Made by a program: the position numbers and the translations under genes | The notes under the pieces: generated by a model | What the model was told of the DNA's origin: nothing | Seen by the model: only the letters and a program-made list of their open reading frames with translations | Databases searched by the model: none | Source of the DNA: Bifidobacterium sp. | Lineage (GTDB): Bacteria > Actinomycetota > Actinomycetes > Actinomycetales > Bifidobacteriaceae | Reading direction: 5' to 3' | Assembly: GCA_024104275.1 (NCBI GenBank) | Contig: JAGGHK010000006.1 | Coordinates: 34,385 to 98,384 of the forward strand | DNA: 64,000 nucleotides | In this document: piece by piece, positions 18,550-28,223 of the stretch | Position numbering within the stretch: position 1 is the first letter of the stretch | Layout of the letters: each line of letters opens with the position of its first letter

Positions 18550-19266
18550 CTACAGCACTCGACGGATGGAATAACCTCCAGAGAAGACAGTCGGCACCGA
18601 ATCGTACTGGGTTCCGTTAAGCTGGGCGTTGACTACCTGACCATTGCCAATATAGATGGCGGCATGACCGGCATTAGCGATGATATCGCCCGGCATCGCC
18701 TGACTCAAATCAGCGACCGGCTGGCCGACCGTTGCCTGAGCGCCAGACGTGCGCGGCAGCGCTATGCCCATCTGGGCATATACATACTGGACGAACCCGG
18801 AACAATCCCAACCTGCGGGAGAGGTGCCGCCACTGACATATGGAACCTTGCCGATGAACTGATTGGCGAAAGCGAGCAAGCTGGAGACCGACTGGCCATT
18901 AGGAGGCGTGACAGTGAAATTCTGTGGCGTTGCCGGCAGGGAATCCCTGGCTGCAGAACGGGAAGCAGCTGCAGCGTCAGCTGCCCGCTGCTGTGCGGCG
19001 GCAGCATCCTTTTCGGCCTGCGATTGCGTCTGAGGCACATCGAGCGATTCGATGCCTCCCCAATTCGACTTGGCGTCGACATCGGTGGAGGTGGACTCCT
19101 TCAGCAAGTCTTTACGAACGACATTGACCTTGCGAAACGAACGTGAGGAAGTGACCGGGTCGTTGTCCTCGTTGGCAGCGGAGGCGGCGGGAGAGAATGC
19201 AATGAGGGCCGAGGCGCTCAATGCGAGCGCGGCCACGGATGCACAGATCTTCGAAACTTTCATCAT
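18550..19266 (-). CDS. Secreted NlpC/P60 peptidoglycan endopeptidase
   Basis: The start at 19266 gives MMKVSKICASVAALALSASALIAF, a clear signal peptide ending near AASA. A linker of about 90 residues rich in Ala, Gln and Asp follows, then an NlpC/P60 domain of about 110 residues. The catalytic Cys lies in GWDCSGFVQYVYAQMG, the His in GHAAIYIGNG, and a polar third residue follows. It should cut D-gamma-glutamyl-diaminopimelate-type bonds in stem peptides outside the membrane. No good Shine-Dalgarno precedes the start; an ATG at 19296 is possible. It lies 205 bp behind the CHAP-domain gene on the same strand, so two wall hydrolases stand together. Confidence 0.9.
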   Translation of the reverse strand: MMKVSKICASVAALALSASALIAFSPAASAANEDNDPVTSSRSFRKVNVVRKDLLKESTSTDVDAKSNWGGIESLDVPQTQSQAEKDAAAAQQRAADAAAASRSAARDSLPATPQNFTVTPPNGQSVSSLLAFANQFIGKVPYVSGGTSPAGWDCSGFVQYVYAQMGIALPRTSGAQATVGQPVADLSQAMPGDIIANAGHAAIYIGNGQVVNAQLNGTQYDSVPTVFSGGYSIRRVL

Positions 19267-19471
19267 GTGATTCAGATTACCATACGGCTGCAACATAATC
19301 CGTTCGCGACGGCTTGCCAAAACTATAATTCAGGGCAAACAAAGCGCTGATTTTAGGAGTTAGGATTCCCTTGAACACTATGCAAAACATGGAAACAAAA
19401 GTTTCGCTGTCGCAAAGTATAACCTTCACAAATTTCTGTGAAAGCAAAATCGAAAAAGAGGAAATGCAGAC

Positions 19472-20395
19472 TCAGTAATGAATGATCTGGTGGGCGGCAA
19501 CCTGATCGGCCGTGTAGGTCCTCGAGAAGGTCTTGCCCTGGAAGGAAGCACCGCATTCGGAAGTGACGACGGAACCATCAGGATTGATCTGCTCGATGAT
19601 GGCCACATGTCCGCAAACCGGATCCGAACCGTCTTGACCGCCCGCGAACACCATGATGTCGCCGACGTGACGAGCTGTGCGATCAACCCAATAGCCCAAA
19701 GAACAAGCCGTATCGGCCCACTGAGCACCGTTACCCATCTGGGAGCCCGCGGGAAGCCCGAGCTGATGCCTGCGCACGTACACCCACCAAGTGCACTGGC
19801 TGAACTCATAATTATTGCCGAAATCCCCCGTGGCGTGATTGGGATTGAACCCAGCAGGCAACACCTTATAATCCTGATCCATCAGGTTAGCGATCTGCGG
19901 ATTATCGGCAATCGACTTCGACATCGCGGAAACGTCGAGCGAGGTATTGGAATCTCCGAGACTCCACGTGCCTTGCGCACCATTGGACTGCAGAGGAACA
20001 CGCTCTTCCGAACGCGATGCCGCATTGATTGGCTTCATTGTGGAAGTGGTGGTGGCTTCCCCACTGGCATTGAAGCTTGGCTTACTCGGATTTCCAGCCA
20101 TTGCGGCGGTGGCAGCAGCGCCCACGAGCGCCGCCAAAGAAGCGGAAACGACTGCGGCATGACGTCGGTTCTCGGATTCCCGAGCCAAACGAATGGAACG
20201 ACGGGTTTCAGGTACGATCTCGTTGAGCTTGTCGATGACCTCTGGGGTCAAGCCGACCATGGCGCCATTAGTGGCAACAGCCTGCGCCTGCCGCACCGCC
20301 TTGAGCGAATGCGACCCCTTTGCAGGAGAGAAGAGGGATGAAACGGCAACAGACCGTTTCACGCCTCTCCGTGCCTTGTGCGCACCGTGAACCAT
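19472..20395 (-). CDS. CHAP-domain peptidoglycan hydrolase
   Basis: The 307-residue protein has a long basic N-terminus, one membrane segment (AAVVSASLAALVGAAATAAMAG, about residues 85-106), a linker and a C-terminal CHAP amidase domain. The catalytic Cys is in SQCTWWVYVRRHQLG, the His in CGHVAIIEQI and an acidic residue in SECG. It probably cleaves wall peptide or amide bonds while anchored to the membrane or released. AAGGAG lies just before the ATG at 20395. The unusual 85-residue cytoplasmic N-terminus (LTPEVIDKLNEIVPETRRSIRLA) has no recognised domain. It is paired with the NlpC/P60 gene downstream. Confidence 0.9.
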   Translation of the reverse strand: MVHGAHKARRGVKRSVAVSSLFSPAKGSHSLKAVRQAQAVATNGAMVGLTPEVIDKLNEIVPETRRSIRLARESENRRHAAVVSASLAALVGAAATAAMAGNPSKPSFNASGEATTTSTMKPINAASRSEERVPLQSNGAQGTWSLGDSNTSLDVSAMSKSIADNPQIANLMDQDYKVLPAGFNPNHATGDFGNNYEFSQCTWWVYVRRHQLGLPAGSQMGNGAQWADTACSLGYWVDRTARHVGDIMVFAGGQDGSDPVCGHVAIIEQINPDGSVVTSECGASFQGKTFSRTYTADQVAAHQIIHY

Positions 20396-20729
20396 AAACC
20401 AACTCCTTGCGGACAACGTTTCTGTAAAGAATGCCTTGCTGAACTTTACCGGTATAACACCGTATCAATAAGACACCGTAAAGTGCATCTGCTACTTGTT
20501 AATTTCTGCTACAAGAATACTTCAAGCCCTAATTTTTTGAAAGCACAATCCGACCTCCACTTTCTAAAAGCCGCAGAATCAAATCGGTTCGTCGGCGTGT
20601 CACATTTCCTTCACATTAAATACGTCAATATAAGAGACAAAGTCTTAATACAAACGAACAAAGCACACAAAACGCAGCAATCCCCCACCGGCCCTTTCTC
20701 GATCAAGGAAACGTGAGGATTCGATCGGT
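20396..20729. other. Gene-free A/T-rich gap between manA and the CHAP gene
   Basis: About 330 bp hold the Shine-Dalgarno and promoter region of the CHAP gene and no convincing gene, repeat or strong terminator. Confidence 0.4.
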
Positions 20730-22370
20730 TCAGACCTGCGTGGAAGCCATGATGAACGTGCCGACTTCGCTATCCGAATCCAATTGCACCCGGCCGTCGG
20801 CGGCGGGAACGAAAACGGCCTCGCCCTGATGCAAAACCCTGGATTCGCGGGAACTTACGACCCTTATGGACCCTTCGATACACACGACGACCCTCGGGCC
20901 AAAATGCCGGTTGGACAGCGAAACCCTGGTCATCAGCTGGCCGTAACGACGTGACAAACGTTCCATCATCGGCCAGGGGCGCTGCTGCGTGCCGACCCTG
21001 CCGTAACTCAACATAAATTCATCAATCTTCGGACGGTAGATGACCCGATTGCCGAACATCCCACCCCAATCCGCCATCCAGCTGACGCTCGGGTCGACGG
21101 GCAAGGACGAGTCGCAATCGAGACTTTGCAGAAAATCGGGAATATCCTTGTGCTTCACCGTCATTCCTGCACGTAATACGTTGTCGGAATTGGTCATGAT
21201 TTCGACGCCGGTGCCGCGGATATAGGCATGCGGCGTGCCCGCAGGGATAAAAACAGACTCGCCTTCCTGCAACGCCACAGGATTCATCATCAGCAACGCC
21301 AGCACGCTCGGGTCGCCCGGGAACGCCTCTTCGGCGGCGAGAGCATAACGGAACGCCAGCTGAGAGCGCTCGTCGGAAACTTCATAAGCCGCGTCCGTCA
21401 AAGCCTCGCGTAAACCGCTGGCAGGGGCGGCGGTTACAGCCGTATGAAACGCTCGGAAAATCCTTTTGTGCGAAGGCTGCCAAACCGCGGATGCTATGGG
21501 CATCAGCGCATCGGCTTCCCAGAAATCCTCGGTTTCCGGTTCCACGGCCTGATCAGGAGAATTGTTATTGAACATTTTGTACATGCCATAAATCACATTC
21601 ATGCCATGATGAGATTGCGGGGTGAGCGCCTCAACCATACGCCGGGCGAGCGGATGGTCCACCAACGTCAAATTGGCAAGCATGAATGTCGGTGTCGCAA
21701 ACCCTACAGACGCTTGGAAAGGCTCCAAAGCGACGACCATCTCGTTTTTCGCCACCGGATCCTTGAAGGAGCGCTCGGGCGCATTCATCGGCACATGTTG
21801 CGCATTCTGCGCGTTGAAGCCGGCACGGGCCTGGAAATCGATGGGATGGACCTGCAGGGAAAGCGGGATACGCGCGGAAATGACCTTGAGAAGATAGGGC
21901 AGGACCGGCCCGAATTTATCGGAGCACCTGGCACCAAGCATCCCTTCGGGGTCCGCTCGGATGAGGTCGGTCAACGCCATTGAGGTATGCAACCCGCCGG
22001 GCTCTTCCCCGCTCTCGCCCGACACGCGCGAATTACGGAACCTCGCCAATGCCCTGTTGTGTTTACGCTGATCATTGCGCGATAACCCTTCCAAGCCTTG
22101 TTGCGCATTCAGATCCACCGGCGAAGGCCATTGGGCATGGCCGCTGAACCACATCTCAGCAAGCGGGCCATCGCCGGTAGCGGTACCGATTCGAGCGTCT
22201 GATTGCGTTCGCTGGAGCAAGGCGGTCTGCTCGCCGCCCACAGATGCACGAATCTCGCTTTTGGCAGCCAAAGAGGCATTCTGCGAGTCCAATTGGGAAG
22301 CGAACATCGCTTGCAAACGGGTATAGGAGCCCCAGGCATACCGCTTGGCGACCGGGTAAATCGAATACAC
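20730..22370 (-). CDS. manA: Mannose-6-phosphate isomerase, class I
   Basis: This zinc enzyme interconverts mannose-6-phosphate and fructose-6-phosphate. The zinc ligands are recognisable in LSLQVHP, in NEMVVAL and in AGTPHAYIRGTGVEIMTNSDNVLRAG, the last being the main family signature. At 546 residues it is over 100 longer than common members, mainly through variable stretches near residues 45-130. The usual HKPE segment is altered to AKNE, although the Glu ligand is kept. The GTG at 22370 is preferred because AAGGAG lies 9 nt before it; a TTG two codons earlier is too close. It diverges from the small membrane gene at 22490. Confidence 0.88.
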   Translation of the reverse strand: MYSIYPVAKRYAWGSYTRLQAMFASQLDSQNASLAAKSEIRASVGGEQTALLQRTQSDARIGTATGDGPLAEMWFSGHAQWPSPVDLNAQQGLEGLSRNDQRKHNRALARFRNSRVSGESGEEPGGLHTSMALTDLIRADPEGMLGARCSDKFGPVLPYLLKVISARIPLSLQVHPIDFQARAGFNAQNAQHVPMNAPERSFKDPVAKNEMVVALEPFQASVGFATPTFMLANLTLVDHPLARRMVEALTPQSHHGMNVIYGMYKMFNNNSPDQAVEPETEDFWEADALMPIASAVWQPSHKRIFRAFHTAVTAAPASGLREALTDAAYEVSDERSQLAFRYALAAEEAFPGDPSVLALLMMNPVALQEGESVFIPAGTPHAYIRGTGVEIMTNSDNVLRAGMTVKHKDIPDFLQSLDCDSSLPVDPSVSWMADWGGMFGNRVIYRPKIDEFMLSYGRVGTQQRPWPMMERLSRRYGQLMTRVSLSNRHFGPRVVVCIEGSIRVVSSRESRVLHQGEAVFVPAADGRVQLDSDSEVGTFIMASTQV

Positions 22371-22476
22371 TGGCAAAGGCTCCTTGAAGTTAACGCTTTC
22401 TCTATGGTCTCATAGCTCTCATACCGATTCACGAAAAGAATCAGCGTATAGCCAACTTAAGGTTAACCCCAGATAC

Positions 22477-22482
22477 TACAAT
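22477..22482 (+). promoter_or_regulatory. -10 box of a likely leaderless gene
   Basis: TACAAT is followed by 7 nt and then the ATG at 22490, with no ribosome-binding site. Confidence 0.5.
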
Positions 22483-22489
22483 CACGGGT

Positions 22490-22747
22490 ATGAAGTTTGC
22501 CCCGATCATCAACCCCGATGTCTGTAAGCCCGCACCGAAGCCCGTCCAGGTGGATTTGCGCAAGACGTTCCTGATTATCGCCAGCTGGTGGCTTATCGCC
22601 CTTGCGATCAGTGCCATATTGCTTGCATGCGGATTCCACGTCGTCGAAGCGGTTATTCTATGCTCGGCAGGCGTCCTCATCGGTGTGCTGATGCTGATTT
22701 GGGAGCATTTTGACCGCTGGGACTATCGCAGGCTCGGCGCCAACTAA
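22490..22747 (+). CDS. Small two-helix membrane protein (DUF2530-like)
   Basis: The protein has 85 residues. A polar N-terminus with a PVQVDLRKTF motif is followed by two membrane helices (LIIASWWLIALAISAILLAC and VVEAVILCSAGVLIGVLMLIW) and a basic tail WDYRRLG. This layout and length are like the actinobacterial DUF2530 family, but the match is by general appearance only. Function is unknown. The likely leaderless start and divergence from manA suggest an independently expressed gene. phoU lies 150 bp downstream. Confidence 0.65.
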   Translation: MKFAPIINPDVCKPAPKPVQVDLRKTFLIIASWWLIALAISAILLACGFHVVEAVILCSAGVLIGVLMLIWEHFDRWDYRRLGAN

Positions 22748-22900
22748 GACTTTGGGAAGTCCTAGCGCTTCTTACCGAACCTTTCTGTCAATCCCAATCA
22801 GATAATCCTCAACCAGTAATTTATAATTCATCAATATTTACCAATATTTAATATCTCCACCGCATACCCGGCGTATCCAACCACTACGAAAGAAGCTCAT

Positions 22901-23578
22901 ATGCGCGTCATCTACAACGAAGAACTCAAAGCGGTCGCCGACGATATAGAGAGCATGGCCAACGGGGTTTGCGCTGCGATTCACGGGGCAGGAAAAGCAC
23001 TGATGGACAAAGACATGGACGCAGCCAAATCCGTAATCGACGGCGACGCGGCCATCGACGCGCTGGAGAAACAGATTATCGACCAGTGCGTGAAATTACT
23101 GGCCCAGCAAAGCCCTGTGGCCACGGATCTGCGGGTGGTCGTCGCCACGTTGCGTTTGGCCTCCACCATCGAGCGTATGGGCGATTTGGCACAGCACATC
23201 GCGCAAACGGCTCATCGAGCCTACCCTGATTCGGCGTTGCCAGACGATGAGAAAACCCGTCATATCTTCGAGAGCATGCGCGAATTTCTTGACATCACCG
23301 CGGACAGATTGCCGGAAATGCTCGCCGACCGCGACACGACTCTGGCGCAGCAGGTCATCGCCGACGACAACAAACTCGACGAGCTTCATCAAGAATCCTT
23401 CGAACTCGTGCTCGACGACTCATGGAAGGGCACAAAGCAACAGCTTATCGACGTGGTACTGACCGCTCGCTTCATGGAGCGTCTCGGCGACCATGCCGTC
23501 TCCACGGCCCGCCAGGTGGTCTATATCGTCTCCGGATTCGACCCGAGCAAGGAGCCCCGCGACCTCGACGAGGACTGA
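22901..23578 (+). CDS. phoU: PhoU-family phosphate regulator
   Basis: The 225-residue all-helical protein is built of two PhoU repeats of about 100 residues. It shows the family pattern in LLAQQSPVATDLRVVVATLRLASTIERMGDLAQHIAQ and again in DVVLTARFMERLGDHAVSTARQVVY, where the acidic residues bind metal. PhoU dampens phosphate uptake through Pst and the PhoR-type kinase. No pst or phoPR gene is in the window, so it acts at a distance. An AAAGAAG site precedes the ATG. A large palindromic array follows it. Confidence 0.92.
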   Translation: MRVIYNEELKAVADDIESMANGVCAAIHGAGKALMDKDMDAAKSVIDGDAAIDALEKQIIDQCVKLLAQQSPVATDLRVVVATLRLASTIERMGDLAQHIAQTAHRAYPDSALPDDEKTRHIFESMREFLDITADRLPEMLADRDTTLAQQVIADDNKLDELHQESFELVLDDSWKGTKQQLIDVVLTARFMERLGDHAVSTARQVVYIVSGFDPSKEPRDLDED

Positions 23579-23638
23579 AATTCGTTCGATTAGGATTTCT
23601 GTGCACGTAACCGCAACTCTGGCATAGATCCCCATTAG

Positions 23639-23726
23639 TGCCTCTAACAGGTCAATCGTGCCCCTCGACGTATGTTTTAGCGGTAAAAAACAAACGGAAA
23701 GAGGCAGGAGTGACCTGTTAGGGGCA
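23639..23726. repeat. 88-bp palindromic element, copy 1
   Basis: Arms TGCCTCTAACAGGTCA (23639-23654) and TGACCTGTTAGGGGCA (23711-23726) are inverted around a 56-bp spacer with GTTTTAGCGGTAAAAA. The same arm-spacer-arm plan is present in copies at 49537, 61097 and 62582. Confidence 0.85.
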
Positions 23727-23849
23727 CGACCAGACGGCTAGAGGGCAGGACTGGCCTGTTACCTGTTAAAAGACAGGACTGACCGGTTAGCAGGGCTGAC
23801 CTGTTTGCACGACCGACCGGTTAAAGGCACGACTGACCTGTTAGAGGCA
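23727..23849 (+). repeat. Direct array of extra right arms next to copy 1
   Basis: After copy 1 the arm core TGACCTGTTA or a one- to two-base variant recurs in direct orientation at 23752, 23780, 23797, 23814 and 23834, usually next to GGCA or GGCACGA. Confidence 0.8.
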
Positions 23850-23889
23850 GCAATAACGGACGATGGAGGGGCGTCTTGCCTTTGACAGC

Positions 23890-23928
23890 AAAAGGGCGGT
23901 TCATGACATCGCATGAACCGCCCTTTGA
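23890..23928. terminator. Terminator after gpmA
   Basis: AAAGGGCGGTTCATG pairs with CATGAACCGCCCTTT around a short loop, 13 bp beyond the gpmA stop codon. Confidence 0.85.
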
Positions 23929-23940
23929 AAAGTCAGTGAC

Positions 23941-24687
23941 TTACTTCTTGGCCTGGCCTTGGGCAGCCACGGCAGCAGCGCCGGCGGCGGCGGCTTCGGG
24001 GTCGAGATACTCGCCACGAGGCTTGATCGGTTTCATGTTCTCGTCGAGCTCGTAAACCAGCGGAATGGCCGTCGGAATGTTGACCTTGGAGATTTCCTCT
24101 TCGCTCAAGCCGTCAAGCATCTTGACGATGGCGCGCAGGGAGTTGCCGTGCGCGGCGATCAGGACGGTCTTGCCGCTCTTCAACTCAGGGACGATCTCGG
24201 ATTCCCAGTACGGGGTGACGCGGGTGACGACGTTGGCCAAGGCCTCGGTCTCGGGGACCGGATCGCCGGCGTAACGCGGGTCGCTGTTCTGCGAGAACTT
24301 GTCGCTCGGATCGATTTCCGGCGGCGGGGTGCCATAGGAACGACGCCAGATCATGAACTTCTCGTCGCCGTACCTCTCGCGGATCTCGGACTTGTTCTTG
24401 CCTTGCAGGGCGCCGTAATGACGCTCGTTAAGCCTCCAGCTGCGCTTGACCGGAATCCAGAGGCGATCGGCCTCATCCAGTGCGTAGTTGGCGGTGTTGA
24501 TCGCGCGACGCAGCAACGAAGTGAAGACGATGTCGGGAAGGACGTTCTTCTCCTTGAGGAGCTGGCCACCGTGCTTGGCTTCCTCGACACCCTGCTCGGT
24601 GAGCGGGACATCGACCCAGCCGGTGAATTGGTTTGTTTTATTCCATGCGCTCTGGCCGTGCCGGAGCAATACTAATCTATAAGGCAT
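23941..24687 (-). CDS. gpmA: 2,3-bisphosphoglycerate-dependent phosphoglycerate mutase
   Basis: The 248-residue enzyme carries the phosphohistidine motif [10 protein letters not shown] (His10) and [15 protein letters not shown], with [12 protein letters not shown] and the second histidine in AAHGNSLRA. It interconverts 3- and 2-phosphoglycerate in the lower part of glycolysis, and in bifidobacteria in the lower half of the fructose-6-phosphate shunt. Length and motifs are standard. The C-terminus ends with an Ala-rich tail ([18 protein letters not shown]). It is a single-gene unit with its own terminator. Confidence 0.96.
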   Translation of the reverse strand: MPYRLVLLRHGQSAWNKTNQFTGWVDVPLTEQGVEEAKHGGQLLKEKNVLPDIVFTSLLRRAINTANYALDEADRLWIPVKRSWRLNERHYGALQGKNKSEIRERYGDEKFMIWRRSYGTPPPEIDPSDKFSQNSDPRYAGDPVPETEALANVVTRVTPYWESEIVPELKSGKTVLIAAHGNSLRAIVKMLDGLSEEEISKVNIPTAIPLVYELDENMKPIKPRGEYLDPEAAAAGAAAVAAQGQAKK

Positions 24688-24814
24688 AGTTCAATGGTAG
24701 GCGATGAATGGGACGGTATGGCGGCAAAATTGTGAACGTTAACAGTACTGTCCGCCACGCACGCTCAAATCCCCTATGAACCTATTGCCACACCAAAGCC
24801 ACACCAATGGCCCA

Positions 24815-25852
24815 TTAGAGCGTCAGAGCGATCTCCACGACGATGAAGACGATCGAGAAGAGCAAGACCGTCATGCTCGCCATCGGCAGGGCCTTGACGA
24901 AGTTGCCGCCGTTGATGCTTTTGACAAGACCCGTTGCCGCCTTGATGCAGACCAGCGCGACGAGAATCGCAATAACCGCCCAGATAAGGCCGGCCACGCT
25001 GAAGTGACGGAACAACATCACCAAAGGAACGAAAGCGCCGACAACCGTGACGACCAGCGGAACCAGATAGGTGACGAACAGCACGGTCTGGGCGTTCTTC
25101 TGTCCGAGGCGCACACCGAGGGTCATCTTGCCGCTGATTTTGTCTTCATCGACATCACGGAGGTTGTTGACCATCAGGATGGCGCAGGAGAAGAGACCGC
25201 AGAGCACCGCGCCCAGGATACCTTCGGCGTTGACACGGCCGGTGAGCACGTATTGAGTGCCGAGCACCGCCACCAAGCCGAAGAAGATGAAGACGCCGAC
25301 TTCTCCGAAACCGGCGTAGCCGTAAGGATGCTTGCCGCCGACATAGAACCAGCCTGCAAGCAGGCAGACGATGCCAAGCGCAATAAGCCACCAGTGGCCG
25401 GTGATGATAGTGAGGGCGAGACCTGCGACGCAGGCGATGAAGGCGTTGACACCGGCGGCGGCGAGCACCTGACCCGGCTTGACACGTCCGGAAACGGTCA
25501 AACGCTGCGGTTTGGCGGTCTTGATTTCCGCGTCACCTCGGCCTTCATCGGTGCCGCGGATGCCATCCGAATAGTCATTGGCGAAATTGGCGGCGATCTG
25601 GATGAACAGCGCTACCACCACGCAGAGCAGCGCAAGCAAAGCGAACTTTCCCCATGGCATGCTGGCTGCTGGGGCGCTCAAGCCGCTGGGCTCAGCCACA
25701 CAAGTTTGAAGTTCTTTTGAGGCGGAAGCGCAACCTGCCGGTTGCAGTTTCAAAAGACGATATCCTGCAGCGACACCGACCAATACAGATGCAATGGATG
25801 CCGGTAACGTTTTCGGACGCAGCCCGTTGACCCACAAATCCAAGTTCTTCAA
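24815..25852 (-). CDS. menA: 1,4-dihydroxy-2-naphthoate prenyltransferase (MenA, UbiA superfamily)
   Basis: The 345-residue protein has about nine membrane helices and both aspartate motifs of the superfamily: NDYSDGIRGTD and RDVDEDKISGKMTLGVRLG. The RPKTLPASIASVLVG opening is typical of MenA. It attaches the polyprenyl chain to dihydroxynaphthoate, giving demethylmenaquinone at the membrane. A Cys/Ser/Ala-rich loop of about 35 residues (CASASKELQTCVAEPSGLSAPA) sits between helix 1 and the next segment. With the polyprenyl synthase, ndh and cydAB, it would provide the quinone of an aerobic chain; no other men genes are visible here. Confidence 0.88.
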   Translation of the reverse strand: MKNLDLWVNGLRPKTLPASIASVLVGVAAGYRLLKLQPAGCASASKELQTCVAEPSGLSAPAASMPWGKFALLALLCVVVALFIQIAANFANDYSDGIRGTDEGRGDAEIKTAKPQRLTVSGRVKPGQVLAAAGVNAFIACVAGLALTIITGHWWLIALGIVCLLAGWFYVGGKHPYGYAGFGEVGVFIFFGLVAVLGTQYVLTGRVNAEGILGAVLCGLFSCAILMVNNLRDVDEDKISGKMTLGVRLGQKNAQTVLFVTYLVPLVVTVVGAFVPLVMLFRHFSVAGLIWAVIAILVALVCIKAATGLVKSINGGNFVKALPMASMTVLLFSIVFIVVEIALTL

Positions 25853-26028
25853 CGCGATCCCAACTTCCTTAAAGGCGTATCGACGCTATTTTGCGACCGT
25901 ACACTACTTAAACCAGTAGAAACTATAGCAGGTTTGACCAAACCAGACTTTATACAAAAGTTGCTGTCCTATTAGAAGGCCAGCAACTGGTTCACATCAA
26001 TCGATGCATCAAGCAGACAGCATCAACA

Positions 26029-26063
26029 GTGCTTTGCTTGACAATCTTTATCAAGCAAAGCAC
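26029..26063. terminator. Terminator after lysS
   Basis: GTGCTTTGCTTG and CAAGCAAAGCAC form a 12-bp perfect stem around an 11-nt loop in the gap between lysS and menA. Confidence 0.75.
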
Positions 26064-26138
26064 CTTCGAAAATGAACCGAAAGCACAACACAGATGACGA
26101 CAAAAGAATGACGGGAACATTTCCCGTCTTCTTAGCGA

Positions 26139-27803
26139 CTAGTTCAGCGGCTTCACCAGCGGGAAGGTGATGGTCTCGCGGATGGTCGCGCCCGTGAGGG
26201 CAATGAGCAGACGGTCGATGCCCATGCCCATGCCTCCGGCCGGCGGCATGCCGACGCCCAGCGCCTCGAGGAAGTCCTCGTCGATGTCCATCGCCTCGAC
26301 GTCGCCCGCGAGCGCGTCCTTGGCCTGGTCGACCAGGCGCTGACGCTGCACCACTGGGTCGTTGAGTTCGGAATAGCCGGTCGCCAGCTCGAAGCCGCGC
26401 ACGTAGAGATCCCACTTCTCCACGACGCCCTTCTTGCTGCGGTGGGCCTTGACCAGCGGGCTGGTCTCGACCGGGAAGTCGCGCACGAAAGTCGGAACCT
26501 CGGCGCCCAGGCCGGCCTCGTAGAAGTGCTCCCAAAGGTGCTCGACCAGCTTGCCGTGATTCTCGACCTCGTCACGCTCCACGCCGAGCTTGTCGGCGAT
26601 GGCGCCCAAGTGCTCCACGGACGTTTCCGGCGTGATCTCCTCGCCGAGCGATTCGGAAAGCGACTCGTACATGGAAATCTGCTTCCATTCGCCGCCGAAG
26701 TCGTATTCGCTGCCGTCGAGCAGCGTCACCTTGGCGGAGCCGAACGCGTCGATGGCCGAGCGCTGGATGAGCTTTTTGGTCAACGCGGCGATGGTGTCGT
26801 AGTTGCCATAGGCCTGATAAGCCTCGAGCATCGTGAACTCCGGGGCGTGCGTGCCGTCGACGCCCTCGTTGCGGAAGTCGCGGTTGATCTCGAAGACGCG
26901 CTCAATGCCACCGACCAGGCAGCGCTTGAGGAACAGTTCCGGGGCGATGCGCAGGTAGAGATCGATATCGAAGGCGTTCATATGAGTGATGAACGGACGT
27001 GCCGCCGCTCCCCCGTGCACCGTCTGCAGCATCGGGGTCTCGACCTCGAGGAAGTCGTCTTTGGCAAACGTATTACGAAGCGAACTGACGACCTTGGAAC
27101 GCTTACGAACCATGTCACGAATCTTCTCATCGGCGATCATGCCGATATACGGCTTGCGGGTGCGGGTGTCTTCCGTGAGCTCCTTGTGCAAAGCGGGCAG
27201 CGGCTGCAACGCCTTGGCGGCGATCTTCCACTCGCTGGCGAAAACGGAAAGCTCACCGGTCTTGGAGGCGATCACGCGTCCCTTCAAATAAAGGTGGTCG
27301 CCGAGATCGACAAACTGCTTGAACGCTTTGAGCGAATCCGCGCCGATCTCCTTCTTGGAGATCATGCCCTGGATCTTGGTGCCGTCACCTGCGGCAAGCT
27401 GCACAAAACACAGGCCGCCGCCGTTGCGCAGGAAAAGCACACGTCCGGCGATGGAGACGACATCCTGCGTCTCTTCACCCGCGTTGAGCTTGCCATCATA
27501 TTTGGCGCGAACCTGCGGAATCGTGTCGTTGACCTCGACCACGACCGGGTAAGGCGCGACGCCGTCTTTGAGCATCTGGGCACGCTTGGCCACGCGCATC
27601 TGCACCTGCTCGGGCTGACCTTCCGGGCCGAATTCCTTGTTGGTCGGGTCGATGGACTCGTCGAACGACTTGCCTTCATTGATATTGGCCGCGATGGCCT
27701 CGTCCTGCTTAAGGCGCAATTCCGCACGCTCGACAGTGGACATTACCGGGGTCTGCGCCTCTTCTTCATTCCGGTTTTCGCCGGTTTCATTTGTTTCGTT
27801 CAT
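26139..27803 (-). CDS. lysS: Lysyl-tRNA synthetase, class II
   Basis: The 554-residue synthetase has an OB-fold anticodon-binding domain (APYPVVVEVNDTIPQVRAKY) and the class II motifs: motif 1 near FLEVETPMLQTVHGGAAARPF, motif 2 FRNEGVDGTHAPEFTMLEAY and motif 3 GMGMGIDRL. It charges tRNA-Lys. The start at 27803 has GAGGA upstream and yields a polar Glu/Asn-rich extension of about 60 residues before the catalytic core; a later ATG (MSTVERAE) is an alternative. It stands alone with its terminator. Confidence 0.95.
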   Translation of the reverse strand: MNETNETGENRNEEEAQTPVMSTVERAELRLKQDEAIAANINEGKSFDESIDPTNKEFGPEGQPEQVQMRVAKRAQMLKDGVAPYPVVVEVNDTIPQVRAKYDGKLNAGEETQDVVSIAGRVLFLRNGGGLCFVQLAAGDGTKIQGMISKKEIGADSLKAFKQFVDLGDHLYLKGRVIASKTGELSVFASEWKIAAKALQPLPALHKELTEDTRTRKPYIGMIADEKIRDMVRKRSKVVSSLRNTFAKDDFLEVETPMLQTVHGGAAARPFITHMNAFDIDLYLRIAPELFLKRCLVGGIERVFEINRDFRNEGVDGTHAPEFTMLEAYQAYGNYDTIAALTKKLIQRSAIDAFGSAKVTLLDGSEYDFGGEWKQISMYESLSESLGEEITPETSVEHLGAIADKLGVERDEVENHGKLVEHLWEHFYEAGLGAEVPTFVRDFPVETSPLVKAHRSKKGVVEKWDLYVRGFELATGYSELNDPVVQRQRLVDQAKDALAGDVEAMDIDEDFLEALGVGMPPAGGMGMGIDRLLIALTGATIRETITFPLVKPLN

Positions 27804-27943
27804 AATCCTCGAGTGTACCGAGCAGCCGATACACGCTATGATTTTGCGGTTCAATGACCAATAAACATGTAGGTAAATATGCATGCCGACACGCATACTG
27901 GACTCGTCCGCGGGGTCGTTGTATCATGATTGCTGTTGTTCAT

Positions 27944-28020
<77 letters not shown>

Positions 28021-28025
28021 ACTAG

Positions 28026-28050
28026 AAACCCCTTGTTTTGCAAGGGGTTT
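28026..28050 (+). terminator. Terminator after tRNA-Pro
   Basis: AAACCCCTT and AAGGGGTTT form a 9-bp stem with a T-rich end. The 170 bp beyond hold the promoter region of the MFS gene. Confidence 0.8.
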
Positions 28051-28223
28051 CGTCATGTCTAAGACGTAGCGGATACGTCGTTTCACCTCATTATTATGGC
28101 ATTAACGAGAAGAGGACTCCCGACCATTATCCGTGTCTGGTTTGCCAGGTCTGTATCTATAAGACGTTACTGCTATAACGCGGCACCACGGAAAATTACG
28201 GAGTCGATTCGCAAGGAGTCAAG

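Noticed and set aside
23639-23849. The TGACCTGTTA array as a set of protein-coding repeats
   Set aside because: All frames contain stops or frame changes between units, and the same arms recur at other loci only as palindromes.
26442-27857. 471-codon plus-strand frame opposite lysS
   Set aside because: It is antisense to the well-defined lysyl-tRNA synthetase and shows no domain or ribosome-binding site.
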